Origin: Nostoc sp. CHAB 5844
Lineage (GTDB): Bacteria; Cyanobacteriota; Cyanobacteriia; Cyanobacteriales; Nostocaceae
NCBI RefSeq assembly: GCF_020829595.1
Contig: NZ_JAIVFW010000039.1
Span: 1 to 56,744, forward strand
Direction: 5' to 3'
Length of the DNA stretch: 56,744 nt
The translations under genes and the position numbers were made by a program. Under the pieces are notes generated by a model. It was not told the origin of the DNA and searched no databases. It saw only the letters and a list, made by a program, of their open reading frames with translations. Below, one piece after another: positions 43,377 through 52,305 of the stretch; the stretch's first letter is position 1; every line of letters begins with the position of its first letter.

Positions 43377-43734
43377 ACAACTTAAGCGAAGTTACGCCGC
43401 AGGCGAGAGATATTTTCCCGCAGCCAATTTAAGTAGAGCCAGGTTAATCTCCGCCTACTTACCGGGAATTAATTTGTGGGGAGCAGACTTGAGTCAAGCT
43501 AACCTCGCCAAAGCCAAACTTTGGGGAGCAGATTTAAGTCGAGCTAATCTTGCAAAAGCGAATTTAACAAGAGCTAATTTATCCGGTGTTAAATTAAAGG
43601 AAGCAAATCTTCGCGGAGCTAAACTCAACTTCACTAAGCTGTATGGTGCAGATTTAAGTGGAGCTTATTATGATGACAGCACCCGCTTTTCGAGAGGATT
43701 TGACCCCATAAGTAACAATATGCGGAAGTTCTAA
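43366..43734 (+). CDS. Pentapeptide repeat protein
   Basis: This 122-residue protein has about 14 pentapeptides of the A(D/N)LxxA type, for example ADLSQANLAKAKLWGADLSRANLAKANLTRANLSG trimmed to that core. These should form a right-handed quadrilateral beta-helix. It has a short polar head and tail (FDPISNNMRKF), with no signal peptide. It is coupled to the preceding small gene by an 11-base overlap. Members can mimic DNA or mediate binding; no particular role is indicated. Confidence 0.9.
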   Translation: MDAEQLKRSYAAGERYFPAANLSRARLISAYLPGINLWGADLSQANLAKAKLWGADLSRANLAKANLTRANLSGVKLKEANLRGAKLNFTKLYGADLSGAYYDDSTRFSRGFDPISNNMRKF

Positions 43735-43875
43735 GGTTGGTAGGGTTGACATATTAATTACTAAATAAAGGCAGAAAATAAGAGTTTGATAGAGCAATGC
43801 CATTTATTTATGGAGTTTACCTTATGCCTTCTGCCTGCTTATATAGCGGTTCTCACTGAGAGTGCAATACAGTCG

Positions 43876-43948
43876 TCACCTCACCCCGTATTTGCTGACG
43901 CAAACACTCCCCTCTCCTTACCAAGGAGAGGGGTTGGGAGTGAGGTGA
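43876..43948. repeat. REP-like hairpin element, CCCCTCTCCT family, second copy
   Basis: TCACCTCA and TGAGGTGA mark the ends; CCCCTCTCCTT pairs with AAGGAGAGGGG (43909-43933) around a 3-base loop. It matches the copy at 34521-34625. Confidence 0.7.
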
Positions 43949-43976
43949 AAAATCTATTTCATGCAAACGAGAACTA

Positions 43977-44792
43977 CTATAATTCCTCTGCTTCAAGTAA
44001 CGGAAAAGTTTCGCCTGCTAAGTAAGCGTCAAAGTGTTTTTGGAAGTACAACCAAGAAGTCATATCTTCCCCATCAGAAAATGCTTTAGGAGCTTGTTTA
44101 TATAAAGGAACGCGGTGATTAATTTCATCTTGCAGTAGTTGGGGTAATTCTGCTAAACCACCAACTTTGCTACCAAAAGCGCTATAGATAAGATTACCAG
44201 AGCGATCGCCCATTTTCATCCAAGGCAACCATTGACCAATCCTATCCCAACTCAGCTTCAGTTGAGAAACTGAACTGAGTTCTGCGTTAAATAAATCTGC
44301 GGTTAGTACAGTTAATTTAAATAATTCTGCTGCTTGATAAGTTTCATAAGGACTATATTCCGCAAATTTGGCATCTTCTGCTAAAGGATTTGGATATGTA
44401 GGAAAAATATCAAATACAAAAGTTGTACTGTCTGCCTCAACTTGCGCTGGAAATTTACCTTTAAAATGTCCTTGCACAGGATTATTCGCAACATGTAACA
44501 CAGGGAGAGTTTCACTAGTCCAAGGATTTTCCCATTTTCGCAAAATCTCTTCTGTTTCTGGGTGTAAGTAATAAGTTAATTCTCTAGAAGTAAAATCCCA
44601 GCTACCTTCTTCTGTAGAAATGCACCTACTAACACTTACACCCATCATCTTAAATAAAAGTTTTCTCTTCTCCCCTGGAATAAAACTGTAAATTTTACCT
44701 TGCCAATTTAAGAATGTAGATTCACTAGCATTGAGGGAAGAACGAGTTTTTACCCAATGTTGAGCCTCGAATTCTTGAACTTCTGCTACCAT
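43977..44792 (-). CDS. DUF1838 family protein
   Basis: This protein of about 271 residues starts at the ATG at 44792, preceded by GGAGA; an in-frame start at 44819 is the alternative. It shows the DUF1838 pattern: FLNWQGKIYSFIPGEKRKLLFKMMGVSVSR, SRELTYYLHPETEEILRKWENPWT, and GDRSGNLIYSAFGSKV. The family is uncharacterised and soluble. The gene stands alone, with the diguanylate cyclase gene upstream on the same strand. Confidence 0.82.
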   Translation of the reverse strand: MVAEVQEFEAQHWVKTRSSLNASESTFLNWQGKIYSFIPGEKRKLLFKMMGVSVSRCISTEEGSWDFTSRELTYYLHPETEEILRKWENPWTSETLPVLHVANNPVQGHFKGKFPAQVEADSTTFVFDIFPTYPNPLAEDAKFAEYSPYETYQAAELFKLTVLTADLFNAELSSVSQLKLSWDRIGQWLPWMKMGDRSGNLIYSAFGSKVGGLAELPQLLQDEINHRVPLYKQAPKAFSDGEDMTSWLYFQKHFDAYLAGETFPLLEAEEL

Positions 44793-44875
44793 ATATCTCC
44801 TAATTAACTGACTAAACAAGTCAAAATGATGAGTATACTTAGCCCTTGTCTTATTTTTCTTTTTGCCTGTTGGTA

Positions 44876-45736
44876 CTATGTTTCATTTGTTAAATCTGTT
44901 GATAATTCATGGTGTAGTAAGTTTTTACCCTTTTTCTTAGCACTATACATTAAATTATCGGCTCTTTCTATCATTTCAGTTACTGAAGCTGGCGGTTTAA
45001 TAAAAGTAATTGCACCAATGCTAAAGGTTACAGGCCAATTTTGTTCTTGCATAGCAGATGACAAGGTTTTTTGTAATCTTTGTAATACTACTTCTGAAGC
45101 ATTGTAACCAGTACGTGGTAATAAAATAGCAAATTCATCGCCACCAATTCTGGCGATTACATCAATTTTACGCAGATTATTTTTAGCGTTTTCTGCTACT
45201 AAACATAGTAGGCGATCGCCTACAGTATGCCCAAACTGATCATTAACTAATTTAAAATTATCAACATCGAAATAAGCAATAGTTAAAGGTTCTTTATGTC
45301 TTAAAGATTTATGAATTTCTATATTTAATATTTCTAAGAAAAATGCTCTGTTATTTAATCCAGTTAAAGCATCAGTTCGAGCCAGATTTTCTAAATTTTT
45401 TAACGTAAGTTTTTGTGCTGATAAAAGATAGTTGGTAAATAAAAAAAACACTAAAACAACAACTGTATTCCAGTAAGGAACCAAAGGATGTAAATAGTGA
45501 AAATTTGGTCTTTGATTTACTAATAAATTTGTAATCGCACTAATCAATGAAATTAATATACCACTGTACTTATCAGAAAACCAGGTGGCAATCCCAATAG
45601 GAATTAAATAGAAAATTGCTATTAAAATTTCTGGTGGTATTTGGTAGTCTAACCAGCCTACCAAGCCTATTAAAAATAAACTAAGGCAGTTTATGCATGA
45701 TTTAGGTTGATTCTCTAATATTTTGATTAAATTCAT
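44876..45736 (-). CDS. Diguanylate cyclase (GGDEF) with membrane input domain
   Basis: This 286-residue protein has four to five membrane helices at about 15-110 (CLSLFLIGLVGWL, ILIAIFYLIPIGIATWF, VVVLVFFLFTNYLL) and a GGDEF domain at about 118-280. The active-site motif is GGDEF (ARIGGDEFAILLP), with DVDNFKLVND upstream. An RKID (RxxD) inhibitory site lies five residues before it. The intact motif predicts synthesis of c-di-GMP with product inhibition. GAGGG precedes the ATG. The signal sensed by the membrane part is unknown. Confidence 0.94.
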   Translation of the reverse strand: MNLIKILENQPKSCINCLSLFLIGLVGWLDYQIPPEILIAIFYLIPIGIATWFSDKYSGILISLISAITNLLVNQRPNFHYLHPLVPYWNTVVVLVFFLFTNYLLSAQKLTLKNLENLARTDALTGLNNRAFFLEILNIEIHKSLRHKEPLTIAYFDVDNFKLVNDQFGHTVGDRLLCLVAENAKNNLRKIDVIARIGGDEFAILLPRTGYNASEVVLQRLQKTLSSAMQEQNWPVTFSIGAITFIKPPASVTEMIERADNLMYSAKKKGKNLLHHELSTDLTNET

Positions 45737-46151
45737 ATTCCCTCAGCTTAACTGCATCATTGTTTGCAGTTTCTTGTAGGTTATAAGCTTACCTTTACTT
45801 TTCACACAATCATATATTCTTTAGTTTGTCAATGTTAATACAATTAATTATATTAAGAGAATAATCCACTAGCGGGATATTAAAAGAGGTAATTCTTGAT
45901 AAAAGATGGTTGGAAATGTCATACTCAAGTTACTTTATGCAACATGACAACTTTTATAAATAGTTGCAGTTAGGCAATTTACAAGTAAAGCGTTGCTTCT
46001 ATTATGGAAAAATTTTTGAACCAAGAAACATAGAAATTTTTTAATCAAGAGACCTCGATATCAGATAATGTACCTCATGATTGTGCATTTCTCCGGATGA
46101 GCGAAAAAACGACTGAATAATACTTCACATCAATTCTCTACACCAAAACCT
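45737..46151. other. AT-rich intergenic region
   Basis: Upstream of the diguanylate cyclase and the small ORF at 46152. I see no convincing gene, repeat or RNA structure; it should contain two divergent promoters. Confidence 0.5.
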
Positions 46152-46475
46152 ATGGAACTGCCTCAACGCGTATCAATTCGCTACAAAGACACTTCCTATA
46201 ATATGAGTGAGATACGCCTAAAAACTTTTCAACTTGCATTCCGAATTTGGGAAGAACAAAGTAAACCCAGAAAAACTGAGCTTTATGATTTTATCTTGAA
46301 TTGTCTCAAACAATTTGACCGCCAAGACCGTTTTATTGTGTCATACCTATTCTTAGAATTGACAGATATGATCCGTAATTCTTCCTTAGAAAGAGGTATG
46401 AGAGAGGTACTAATTAAAACAGCTTTTAGAGAGTTTGCTTGTGCATTAACAGATTTTGAAAATGCTGAAAAATAA
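46152..46475 (+). CDS. Hypothetical small helical protein
   Basis: This 107-residue ORF starts MELPQRVSIRYKDTSYN and is mostly helical (LKTFQLAFRIWEEQ, CLKQFDRQDRFIVSYLFLELTDMIR). I do not recognise a family. It has no signal peptide or membrane segment, and no partner gene. A hairpin follows at 46529. Coding is likely but not certain. Confidence 0.5.
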   Translation: MELPQRVSIRYKDTSYNMSEIRLKTFQLAFRIWEEQSKPRKTELYDFILNCLKQFDRQDRFIVSYLFLELTDMIRNSSLERGMREVLIKTAFREFACALTDFENAEK

Positions 46476-46528
46476 AACAAACTCTTCTACAACAGGACTT
46501 TAGTAATACGCAAAATCTAAGGTTTTGA

Positions 46529-46557
46529 GTAGAGACGTAGCAATGCTACGTCTCTAC
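46529..46557. repeat. GTAGAGACGT palindromic element, terminator-like
   Basis: GTAGAGACGTAGCA pairs with TGCTACGTCTCTAC around one base. A variant of the same palindrome is nested in the element at 53873 (53947-53977). It lies between two convergent genes and could terminate either. Confidence 0.65.
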
Positions 46558-46636
46558 ATGATTTATCTGGATCATTTTTTTGTGAAATGGTTTTACACTC
46601 AGTCTCAACAGATAAGATTTATATGGAAGTTTTTAT

Positions 46637-48025
46637 TTATATTTCTAGGTTTTTATGAGGGATTTTTACAGTAAACGTTGTACCATAATCAACTTGACTT
46701 TCTACAATAATTTCTCCTTCATGTCGTTCTAAACATTTTTTAGCTACTGCCAATCCTAACCCTGTTCCTGCAATATTCTCAACATTCCTTCCTCGATAAA
46801 AAGGTTCATAAATTTTTTGTTGCTCTGCTAGTGGAATACCGATTCCTTGATCAATTACTTGAAAAAAAGTAGCTTCTATTTCAGTCTTTAAAACTAAGTA
46901 AATTTTTCCTTTATTACTAGAATACTTAATAGCATTTAATAACAAATTGCTGAGGATAGAATATAATAATTTTTCATCAAGCATTGCTCGTGAGTTGCCA
47001 CCCTGATTAATAAACTCTATCATGTGTGGTGTTGTGCTGAAAAGCTGTAAATCTTCTACTAAATTTAAACAAAAGTTTTCTAAATTTATTAATTGTGGTT
47101 TATAGTCTAGCTGCCCTGCTTCTGCTCTAGTCAACGTTAATATATCTGTTAATATATGATTAATAATTTTTGCTGAAGATTGAATACGATAAATATTTTT
47201 TAATTGTTTTTTCTCTAATACATTCTCAAGAGTTTCACGTAATAATTGAGATGAAAGTAAAATCACACTTAAAGGTGTACGAAATTCATGAGAAATCATG
47301 GAAAACAATTGAAACTTTAAGTCACCTATTTTTCTTTCTTGAGCAAGAGAAGATTCTAAAGCGCTAATTTGCTCACGCTTTACCCATTGGCGTTCCAGGA
47401 GCAGAAATAAACTAAAAATTACAAGTAAAGTTAAAATTATCCCTGAAACTTCTAGAAAAATTCTTAAATGAATACTTTGTTTTGCTTGCTCTAATGAATT
47501 TTGGAGATAATCTTGTTCTTCAGCTTTAATATTTGCGATCGCAGGCAATATTTCTTCTCTAAGTTTAACACTGCGAACAGTCAGATTATTTTGTAATTCT
47601 AATGCTGTTTTATCTTGTTGATATATTTTTATTGATTGATCTAAAAGAGCTAATCTTTGATTTACCAAATAATTTAAATGCCTAAATCGCAGTTTTTGGC
47701 TTGACGTAGCATATATTTGCCCTTCTAAAAGTTTCATTTCCGACTGTATATTTGCTGCTTCCTGTTGATAACGCTGTAAGTCTTGAGTACTACCTAAAAA
47801 AATATATCCTCGCCTAGCTGATTCTGCGGCTGTCATTGCGCCAGAGAAATTTGTCAAAGTGTTCAAAGTTTGATATGTATGCTGTACTCTGTTAGCTCCA
47901 TGTTTAATTTCATCGATATTTTTAAATGAAGCAAAACAGACGAGTCCCATCAGCAACAAGGTTAAACTAAAACCTCCCACAATCCATCTATTTTGGAAAG
48001 GCCATTTTATCAATTGCTGAGTCAT
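46637..48025 (-). CDS. Sensor histidine kinase with CHASE3 domain
   Basis: This 462-residue protein has two membrane helices (about 14-33 and 185-208) flanking an extracytoplasmic CHASE3 domain (DEIKHGANRVQHTYQTLNTLTNFSGAMTAAESARRGYI). The kinase part has the H-box MISHEFRTPLSVI (His near 244) and the N, G1 and G2 boxes LLNAIKYSS, DQGIGIP and GTGLGLAVAKKCLERHEGEI. The C-terminus closes the ATPase. It is divergent from the OmpR regulator gene at 48231, so the two probably form one system. The ligand is unknown. Confidence 0.94.
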   Translation of the reverse strand: MTQQLIKWPFQNRWIVGGFSLTLLLMGLVCFASFKNIDEIKHGANRVQHTYQTLNTLTNFSGAMTAAESARRGYIFLGSTQDLQRYQQEAANIQSEMKLLEGQIYATSSQKLRFRHLNYLVNQRLALLDQSIKIYQQDKTALELQNNLTVRSVKLREEILPAIANIKAEEQDYLQNSLEQAKQSIHLRIFLEVSGIILTLLVIFSLFLLLERQWVKREQISALESSLAQERKIGDLKFQLFSMISHEFRTPLSVILLSSQLLRETLENVLEKKQLKNIYRIQSSAKIINHILTDILTLTRAEAGQLDYKPQLINLENFCLNLVEDLQLFSTTPHMIEFINQGGNSRAMLDEKLLYSILSNLLLNAIKYSSNKGKIYLVLKTEIEATFFQVIDQGIGIPLAEQQKIYEPFYRGRNVENIAGTGLGLAVAKKCLERHEGEIIVESQVDYGTTFTVKIPHKNLEI

Positions 48026-48230
48026 AAATTGAGTTGAACAATAGTTACTTATTTATGCTTATTTTATAAATAAAAGCTAAAATAAACAGCACAATGAAAC
48101 TGCAACAACGATAATATTAACAAGCAGCTAATAACCTACAGTAGCAATCAGACTACCGCCTACAATTTAAGTTTTGACTTTTATCTTCTTGCACTAATAT
48201 ATTTGCCTATTGCTGAATAAAGGATAGAAT

Positions 48231-48929
48231 ATGCGAATTCTCATAGTTGAAGATGATACTCAACTGGCAGAGGTACTAGCAGAAGCGCTCGGCAGACGGC
48301 AGTATGTGGTAGATTTGGCTAAAGACGGTGAAGCAGCTTGGAACTCAGCAGAGTCAATGAAATATGATTTAGTAGTGCTAGATGTCACTTTACCAAAGCT
48401 AGATGGAATTAAGTTTTGTCATCGCTTACGTACTATTAGCACTAATAATCCTGCACATCGTAACTCTAGCACACCAGTATTAATGCTAACAGCCCGCGAT
48501 ACAGTAGCTGACAAAATTGCTGGGTTAGATGCTGGCGCAGATGATTATGTAGCCAAGCCATTTGATTTAGAAGAACTAATGGCTCGGATTCGTGCTTTAC
48601 TAAGACGAGGTAGTTCTACTAGTACAGTTAGTCTCATTTGGGGTAAGCTGCATCTCAATCCCAGTAACTACGAGGCTACTTATGATGGTCAGTATCTATC
48701 ATTAACGCCCAAAGAATATGCAATTTTAGAATTATTAGTGGCTAATGGTAGACGGGTACTCAGCCGTTCTAGCATTATAGAACAAGTTTGGTCAGTTGAA
48801 GACTCTCCCGTAGAAGAAACAGTTAGGTCTCACATTAAGTGCTTGCGGCAAAAACTTCGAGAATTAGGTGCGTCAGAAAATTTTATTGAAACTGTTCATG
48901 GACTGGGTTATCGCTTGAAATCATCATGA
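48231..48929 (+). CDS. OmpR/PhoB-family response regulator
   Basis: This 232-residue protein has a receiver domain with acidic pocket EDD (8-10), phospho-acceptor Asp in VLDVTLPKLDG (about 53) and Lys in YVAKPFDLEEL (about 104). A winged-helix output follows from about residue 130 (LHLNPSNYEATYDGQYLSLTPKEYAILELL, then VEETVRSHIKCLRQKL and VHGLGYRL). It should be phosphorylated by the divergent CHASE3 kinase and control transcription, possibly of its own 205-base intergenic region. The targets are unknown. Confidence 0.95.
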   Translation: MRILIVEDDTQLAEVLAEALGRRQYVVDLAKDGEAAWNSAESMKYDLVVLDVTLPKLDGIKFCHRLRTISTNNPAHRNSSTPVLMLTARDTVADKIAGLDAGADDYVAKPFDLEELMARIRALLRRGSSTSTVSLIWGKLHLNPSNYEATYDGQYLSLTPKEYAILELLVANGRRVLSRSSIIEQVWSVEDSPVEETVRSHIKCLRQKLRELGASENFIETVHGLGYRLKSS

Positions 48930-49124
48930 TCTACCTCAAAGTTTAACTAGTATTAAAAATTATGCGTAGATTTATTGCACAAATTCTACACATTTTCTAC
49001 ACGATAATTCCATGTTTGTGTAATATTCTCGTATTTAAGTTTGAGGAGAAAACTATTCGATTCAATTTCTGGCTACGCATCTTTAGCTAGAAAACACACG
49101 ACTCAAAACTTAGAAAATCCAGAT

Positions 49125-49349
49125 ATGAGTAACCAAATTCTTTGTTTTTACCAAAACAAAACTAACCAACTTCAAATTGCTCGCATCTTCAATGTTGCTA
49201 ATTTCCATTTTGAGCAAGTAGTGTTTTCAGGAGAAAAAATTTTATTTGAAACTGTTCCCGAAGCTGAATTACAAATTGATATTAATACTCCCATAGGTGT
49301 GATTGTGACAAAAACAATTATTTGTCGGGATTTAAAAGTTTTAAACTGA
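49125..49349 (+). CDS. DUF1830 protein
   Basis: This 74-residue protein starts at the ATG at 49125 (MSNQILCFYQNKTNQLQIARI). In-frame codons upstream to 49041 give a non-conserved leader and were rejected. It matches DUF1830, a short cyanobacterial family: INVANFHFEQVVFSGEKILFETVPEAELQI-type core with a final TKTIICRDLKVL. There is no signal peptide. The family is uncharacterised. The gene is downstream of the response regulator, separated by 195 bases. Confidence 0.85.
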   Translation: MSNQILCFYQNKTNQLQIARIFNVANFHFEQVVFSGEKILFETVPEAELQIDINTPIGVIVTKTIICRDLKVLN

Positions 49350-49737
49350 ACATGAGAAATTTTGACTAATTTTAATAGTTCATATTTAAATGTTTATACA
49401 TTAACACTGAAATTAAATTTGTTTGAACTGATGAAATAGAGGTGAACCTTTTTATGAATATGAAAAAGTATGATCGTGGTAGTGGTAGATTCCATAGCAG
49501 TTAACAAGCTTCCGCCGTGAGTGTCAGCGTTCGACTGAGCGCTCACGCCGAAGTCCGAACGGTGACAGATTTAAAAGTCTTTTTCTGTCTAACTTTTATT
49601 AATTACCAATGTCCCAACTGCTTTAACTATTGCTATACATATATAGCCGTAGCCAGATAGGTTAGGACATTCTAAAACGCTAAAACCAATTGACTGCAAG
49701 CATTTCACTTTTGACTTTTGACTTTTGCTATATATTG
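49350..49737. other. Intergenic region with GC-rich and dispersed repeats
   Basis: No gene is seen. A GC-rich repeat stretch lies at 49508-49565 (GTGAGTGTCAGCG to ACGGTGACAG), of the same kind as the 6.7 kb island. ATATAGCCGTAGCCA at 49641 begins a 31-base repeat that recurs at 55367. TTTTGAC-type heptads lie at 49707-49727. Confidence 0.55.
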
Positions 49738-49775
49738 AGAATTCAGGATACCAAATATTTGGTATCCTGAATTCT
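49738..49775. terminator. 38-bp perfect palindrome after the VanY-like gene
   Basis: AGAATTCAGGATACCAAAT is followed directly by its exact inverse, giving 38 bases with no mismatch and no loop. It lies 14 bases past the stop of the minus-strand VanY-like gene, so it may be its terminator, although it lacks a clear T-run. It contains EcoRI-like GAATTC at both ends. Confidence 0.55.
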
Positions 49776-49788
49776 TCAGTGATAACTC

Positions 49789-50601
49789 TTATGGCGATAC
49801 CTGAGCAGGCTTGAAATTCCTGGCTTTGTAGAACATTTCTAGGCTTTGGCGATCGCCGACGAAACGCCAATGCCAAGGTTCATAACTCACACCTTGTACA
49901 TTATCTTTAGGAAAAGATATCTCAAAGCCGAAGCGGGCTGCATTTGCTTGTAGCCAACCAAAAGCCTTGGTTCTATCAAAGTCAGCCTGGAGATTAGTAC
50001 CTGGTGCTGCTCCATCTCCGATATCCACAGCATAACCAGTGTGATGTTCGCTATGACCAGGAGGCGCACTCAAGGCGGCTCTTTGGGCTGGGGTTTGATT
50101 TCGCTGCGCCCCCACATTAAAAAATAATTGCTCTTGTTCCTTCACAGAGCGAAAGCCAGAAATTGGTACTAAAATTACACCTGCACTCCGTGCTGCTTGC
50201 GTCATTGCCCGATACTTTTCTGCAGCAGCTTTTCGCATTTTAATCTGCCCATCTGCAGTAATTGGCACTAACTCTGACTCTGGTGCTTCTGGGTATGCTA
50301 AGTGTCCCAACACTACATTATTATCTTGAGGATTTCCATTACCAGTGGCTGGAGTTGTGGTCACAGAATTTGCTGGTGACGATTGAGAATCGGCGGTTTT
50401 TTTCGGTGCAGTGAGAGAAAACAAAAAACCACTAACTACAGCCAGCAGGATAAATCCCGCGACTCCCCCAATCAGCAACACTAGAGGTTGTAAGGGTGTC
50501 TTGGATGCGACATCAGGAGTATCGCGTAAAGCCACTGGAATATCATCACCTGAATCATCTGACGAGTTGGGGGGTTTTCCAGAAAACCCAGCTTTATTCA
50601 A
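49789..50601 (-). CDS. VanY-like D-alanyl-D-alanine carboxypeptidase (M15B)
   Basis: This 270-residue protein starts at TTG 50601, with AGGAG seven bases upstream. A membrane anchor lies at about 38-60 (LVLLIGGVAGFILLAVVSGFLF), followed by a low-complexity linker. The peptidase domain carries the zinc site SEHHTGYAVDIG (about 182-193) and EPWHWRFVG near the end. It should trim the terminal D-Ala of peptidoglycan stem peptides in the periplasm. The zinc-binding His, Asp and His and the catalytic Glu are all present. The gene is alone. Confidence 0.92.
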   Translation of the reverse strand: MNKAGFSGKPPNSSDDSGDDIPVALRDTPDVASKTPLQPLVLLIGGVAGFILLAVVSGFLFSLTAPKKTADSQSSPANSVTTTPATGNGNPQDNNVVLGHLAYPEAPESELVPITADGQIKMRKAAAEKYRAMTQAARSAGVILVPISGFRSVKEQEQLFFNVGAQRNQTPAQRAALSAPPGHSEHHTGYAVDIGDGAAPGTNLQADFDRTKAFGWLQANAARFGFEISFPKDNVQGVSYEPWHWRFVGDRQSLEMFYKARNFKPAQVSP

Positions 50602-50701
50602 GGGTTAACTCCTGCTTTTGTGCAAAATTTATAACAGACTGTAGACTGGACAGAGATTAGCATATTCGGTACATTTTACATCTGTATTTCTCGGCAAAAT
50701 T

Positions 50702-51619
50702 TTGACAAACCTCCTAGAACTATACGTCAAACTGGTAGGCTTAATTTTATTAGGACTTTTCCTGGGACGGAAACTGCCTGCCACAGTTCCACCTCGTTTG
50801 GGTCAGTTCCTTTTTTGGGTGGGAGTACCTATAAGTATTGTTGCTTTTTTACGTCAAGCTGACTTATCGGCACAAATTTGGATTGCACCTGCGATCGCTC
50901 ATTTAGCCATTTTCTTAGGCGCATTTTTGGCCTGGTTAGCTATTAAAGGACAAGCTTATCTTACACATACAACTTTCCAACACCCAACTCAGGGAAGTTT
51001 TATTCTAGCGGCAATGGTAGGTAACACAGGTTATATTGGCTTTCCTGTCACTTTAGCAATGGTAGGCCAAGATTATTTTGCCTGGGCTTTATTCTACGAT
51101 TTACTGGGGTCACTATTTGGCGCTTACGGTTTGGGTGTAGCCCTAGCATCTCGTTTTGGCTACGGTGGAACAAACTACTGGCAAATTTTTCAAGCGATTT
51201 TGATTAATCCTGCCTTGTGGAGTTTTGGTTTTGGCTTACTGTTTTGCCAAATTAGTCTACCTATTAGTGTGGAATTTTATTTAGAGAAATTGGGTTGGAT
51301 TGCTGTAGCTTTATCTTTAGTATTAATTGGGATGCGACTTTCCCTGCTCACTTCTTGGCAAAGACTACCACAAGCTACCGTCAGCTTGGCAATCAAAATG
51401 CTGTTAGTTCCCCTGATTCTGGGCAGTGCTTTATCATTTTTTGGTATAACTGGTTCCGCTGCCAAGGTAATTGTTTTACAAATGGCAATGCCGCCAGCAT
51501 TTGCCACAATGGTGCTGGCCGAAACCTTCAATCTTGATCGCGACCTCGCAGTTACGTCCTTAGCATTGGGAGTTATATTATTGCTGCTGACTCTGCCTGT
51601 TTGGTTGTGGTTGTTTTGA
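50702..51619 (+). CDS. AEC family transporter (auxin efflux carrier-like)
   Basis: This 305-residue membrane protein has about ten helices, including LVGLILLGLFLGRKLP at the start and LALGVILLLLTLPVWLWLF at the end. AMVGNTGYIGFPVTLAMVG is the family's discontinuous-helix signature, and MAMPPAFATMVLAETFNLDRDL is the second. The start is TTG 50702 because no ATG lies nearby. Substrate unknown; bacterial relatives carry organic anions such as malate. It stands alone, divergent from the VanY-like gene. Confidence 0.92.
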   Translation: MTNLLELYVKLVGLILLGLFLGRKLPATVPPRLGQFLFWVGVPISIVAFLRQADLSAQIWIAPAIAHLAIFLGAFLAWLAIKGQAYLTHTTFQHPTQGSFILAAMVGNTGYIGFPVTLAMVGQDYFAWALFYDLLGSLFGAYGLGVALASRFGYGGTNYWQIFQAILINPALWSFGFGLLFCQISLPISVEFYLEKLGWIAVALSLVLIGMRLSLLTSWQRLPQATVSLAIKMLLVPLILGSALSFFGITGSAAKVIVLQMAMPPAFATMVLAETFNLDRDLAVTSLALGVILLLLTLPVWLWLF

Positions 51620-51715
51620 ATTGGTCATTTGTCATTTGTCAATAGTTAATATTTCTTTTTTACTTTTTGCTCCTGCCTCCTAGTCACTGAGCGAAGCCGA
51701 AGTGTGCCTCCTGCC

Positions 51716-52234
51716 TCAGCACAATTGACTTAACTTTGCTGCCAACTCTGCCGGATTAGTATGTTCGTAATGTTCAAAGGGTTGGTGAATCCAAGGATTA
51801 TCAGGTAAGTAATCGACATAATAATCGGGCTTGATGACCGAACAGGCTTTATACCAAATGACGGCGCTGCGAATTTCTGCAATGGGAGAATCAATATTTT
51901 CTTTTAGCCAAGGAATAGTTTGCTGAAGGGTAATGCCAGAGTCTACCAAGTCATCAACTAAAAGAATGTGGGAACCTAACTGTTCAGTAGTCATCGTCAA
52001 ATGATGAGAAAACGTGAGATTACCTCTCTGTTGCTTCCCAGGTCCACTGTAGGATGATGTAGCTAAAATTGCCAGTGGCTTTTCATAGATCCGAGAAATA
52101 ATATCTCCCACTCGCAGTCCACCTCTGGCCAGGCAGACAATTTGGTTGAATTCCCAACCAGATTGATAGACCTGAACAGCCAGTTGTTCAATTTTATAGT
52201 GGTATTCTGACCAAGAAACGTAAAGGTCTGGCAT
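51716..52234 (-). CDS. Phosphoribosyltransferase (Gpt-like)
   Basis: This 172-residue protein has a PRPP-binding loop HILLVDDLVDSGITLQQT (about 89-106) and ARGGLRVGDIISR in the front part, typical of purine phosphoribosyltransferases such as xanthine-guanine PRT. The C-terminal VIKPDYYVDYLPDNPWIHQPFEHYE resembles the hood segment. It should convert a purine base and PRPP to the nucleotide. The substrate is not certain. The gene is alone and divergent from the symporter gene. Confidence 0.88.
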   Translation of the reverse strand: MPDLYVSWSEYHYKIEQLAVQVYQSGWEFNQIVCLARGGLRVGDIISRIYEKPLAILATSSYSGPGKQQRGNLTFSHHLTMTTEQLGSHILLVDDLVDSGITLQQTIPWLKENIDSPIAEIRSAVIWYKACSVIKPDYYVDYLPDNPWIHQPFEHYEHTNPAELAAKLSQLC

Positions 52235-52305
52235 AAAAAAAGTGATTTTGAGGTAATACTTATAGCGATCGCAAATTTTTTATTTTAGTATGAGTGCAAG
52301 ATATC

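Noticed and set aside
43786-44025. 79-codon plus-strand frame between the pentapeptide and DUF1838 genes
   Set aside because: It translates the REP-like hairpin at 43876 and overlaps the end of the DUF1838 gene.
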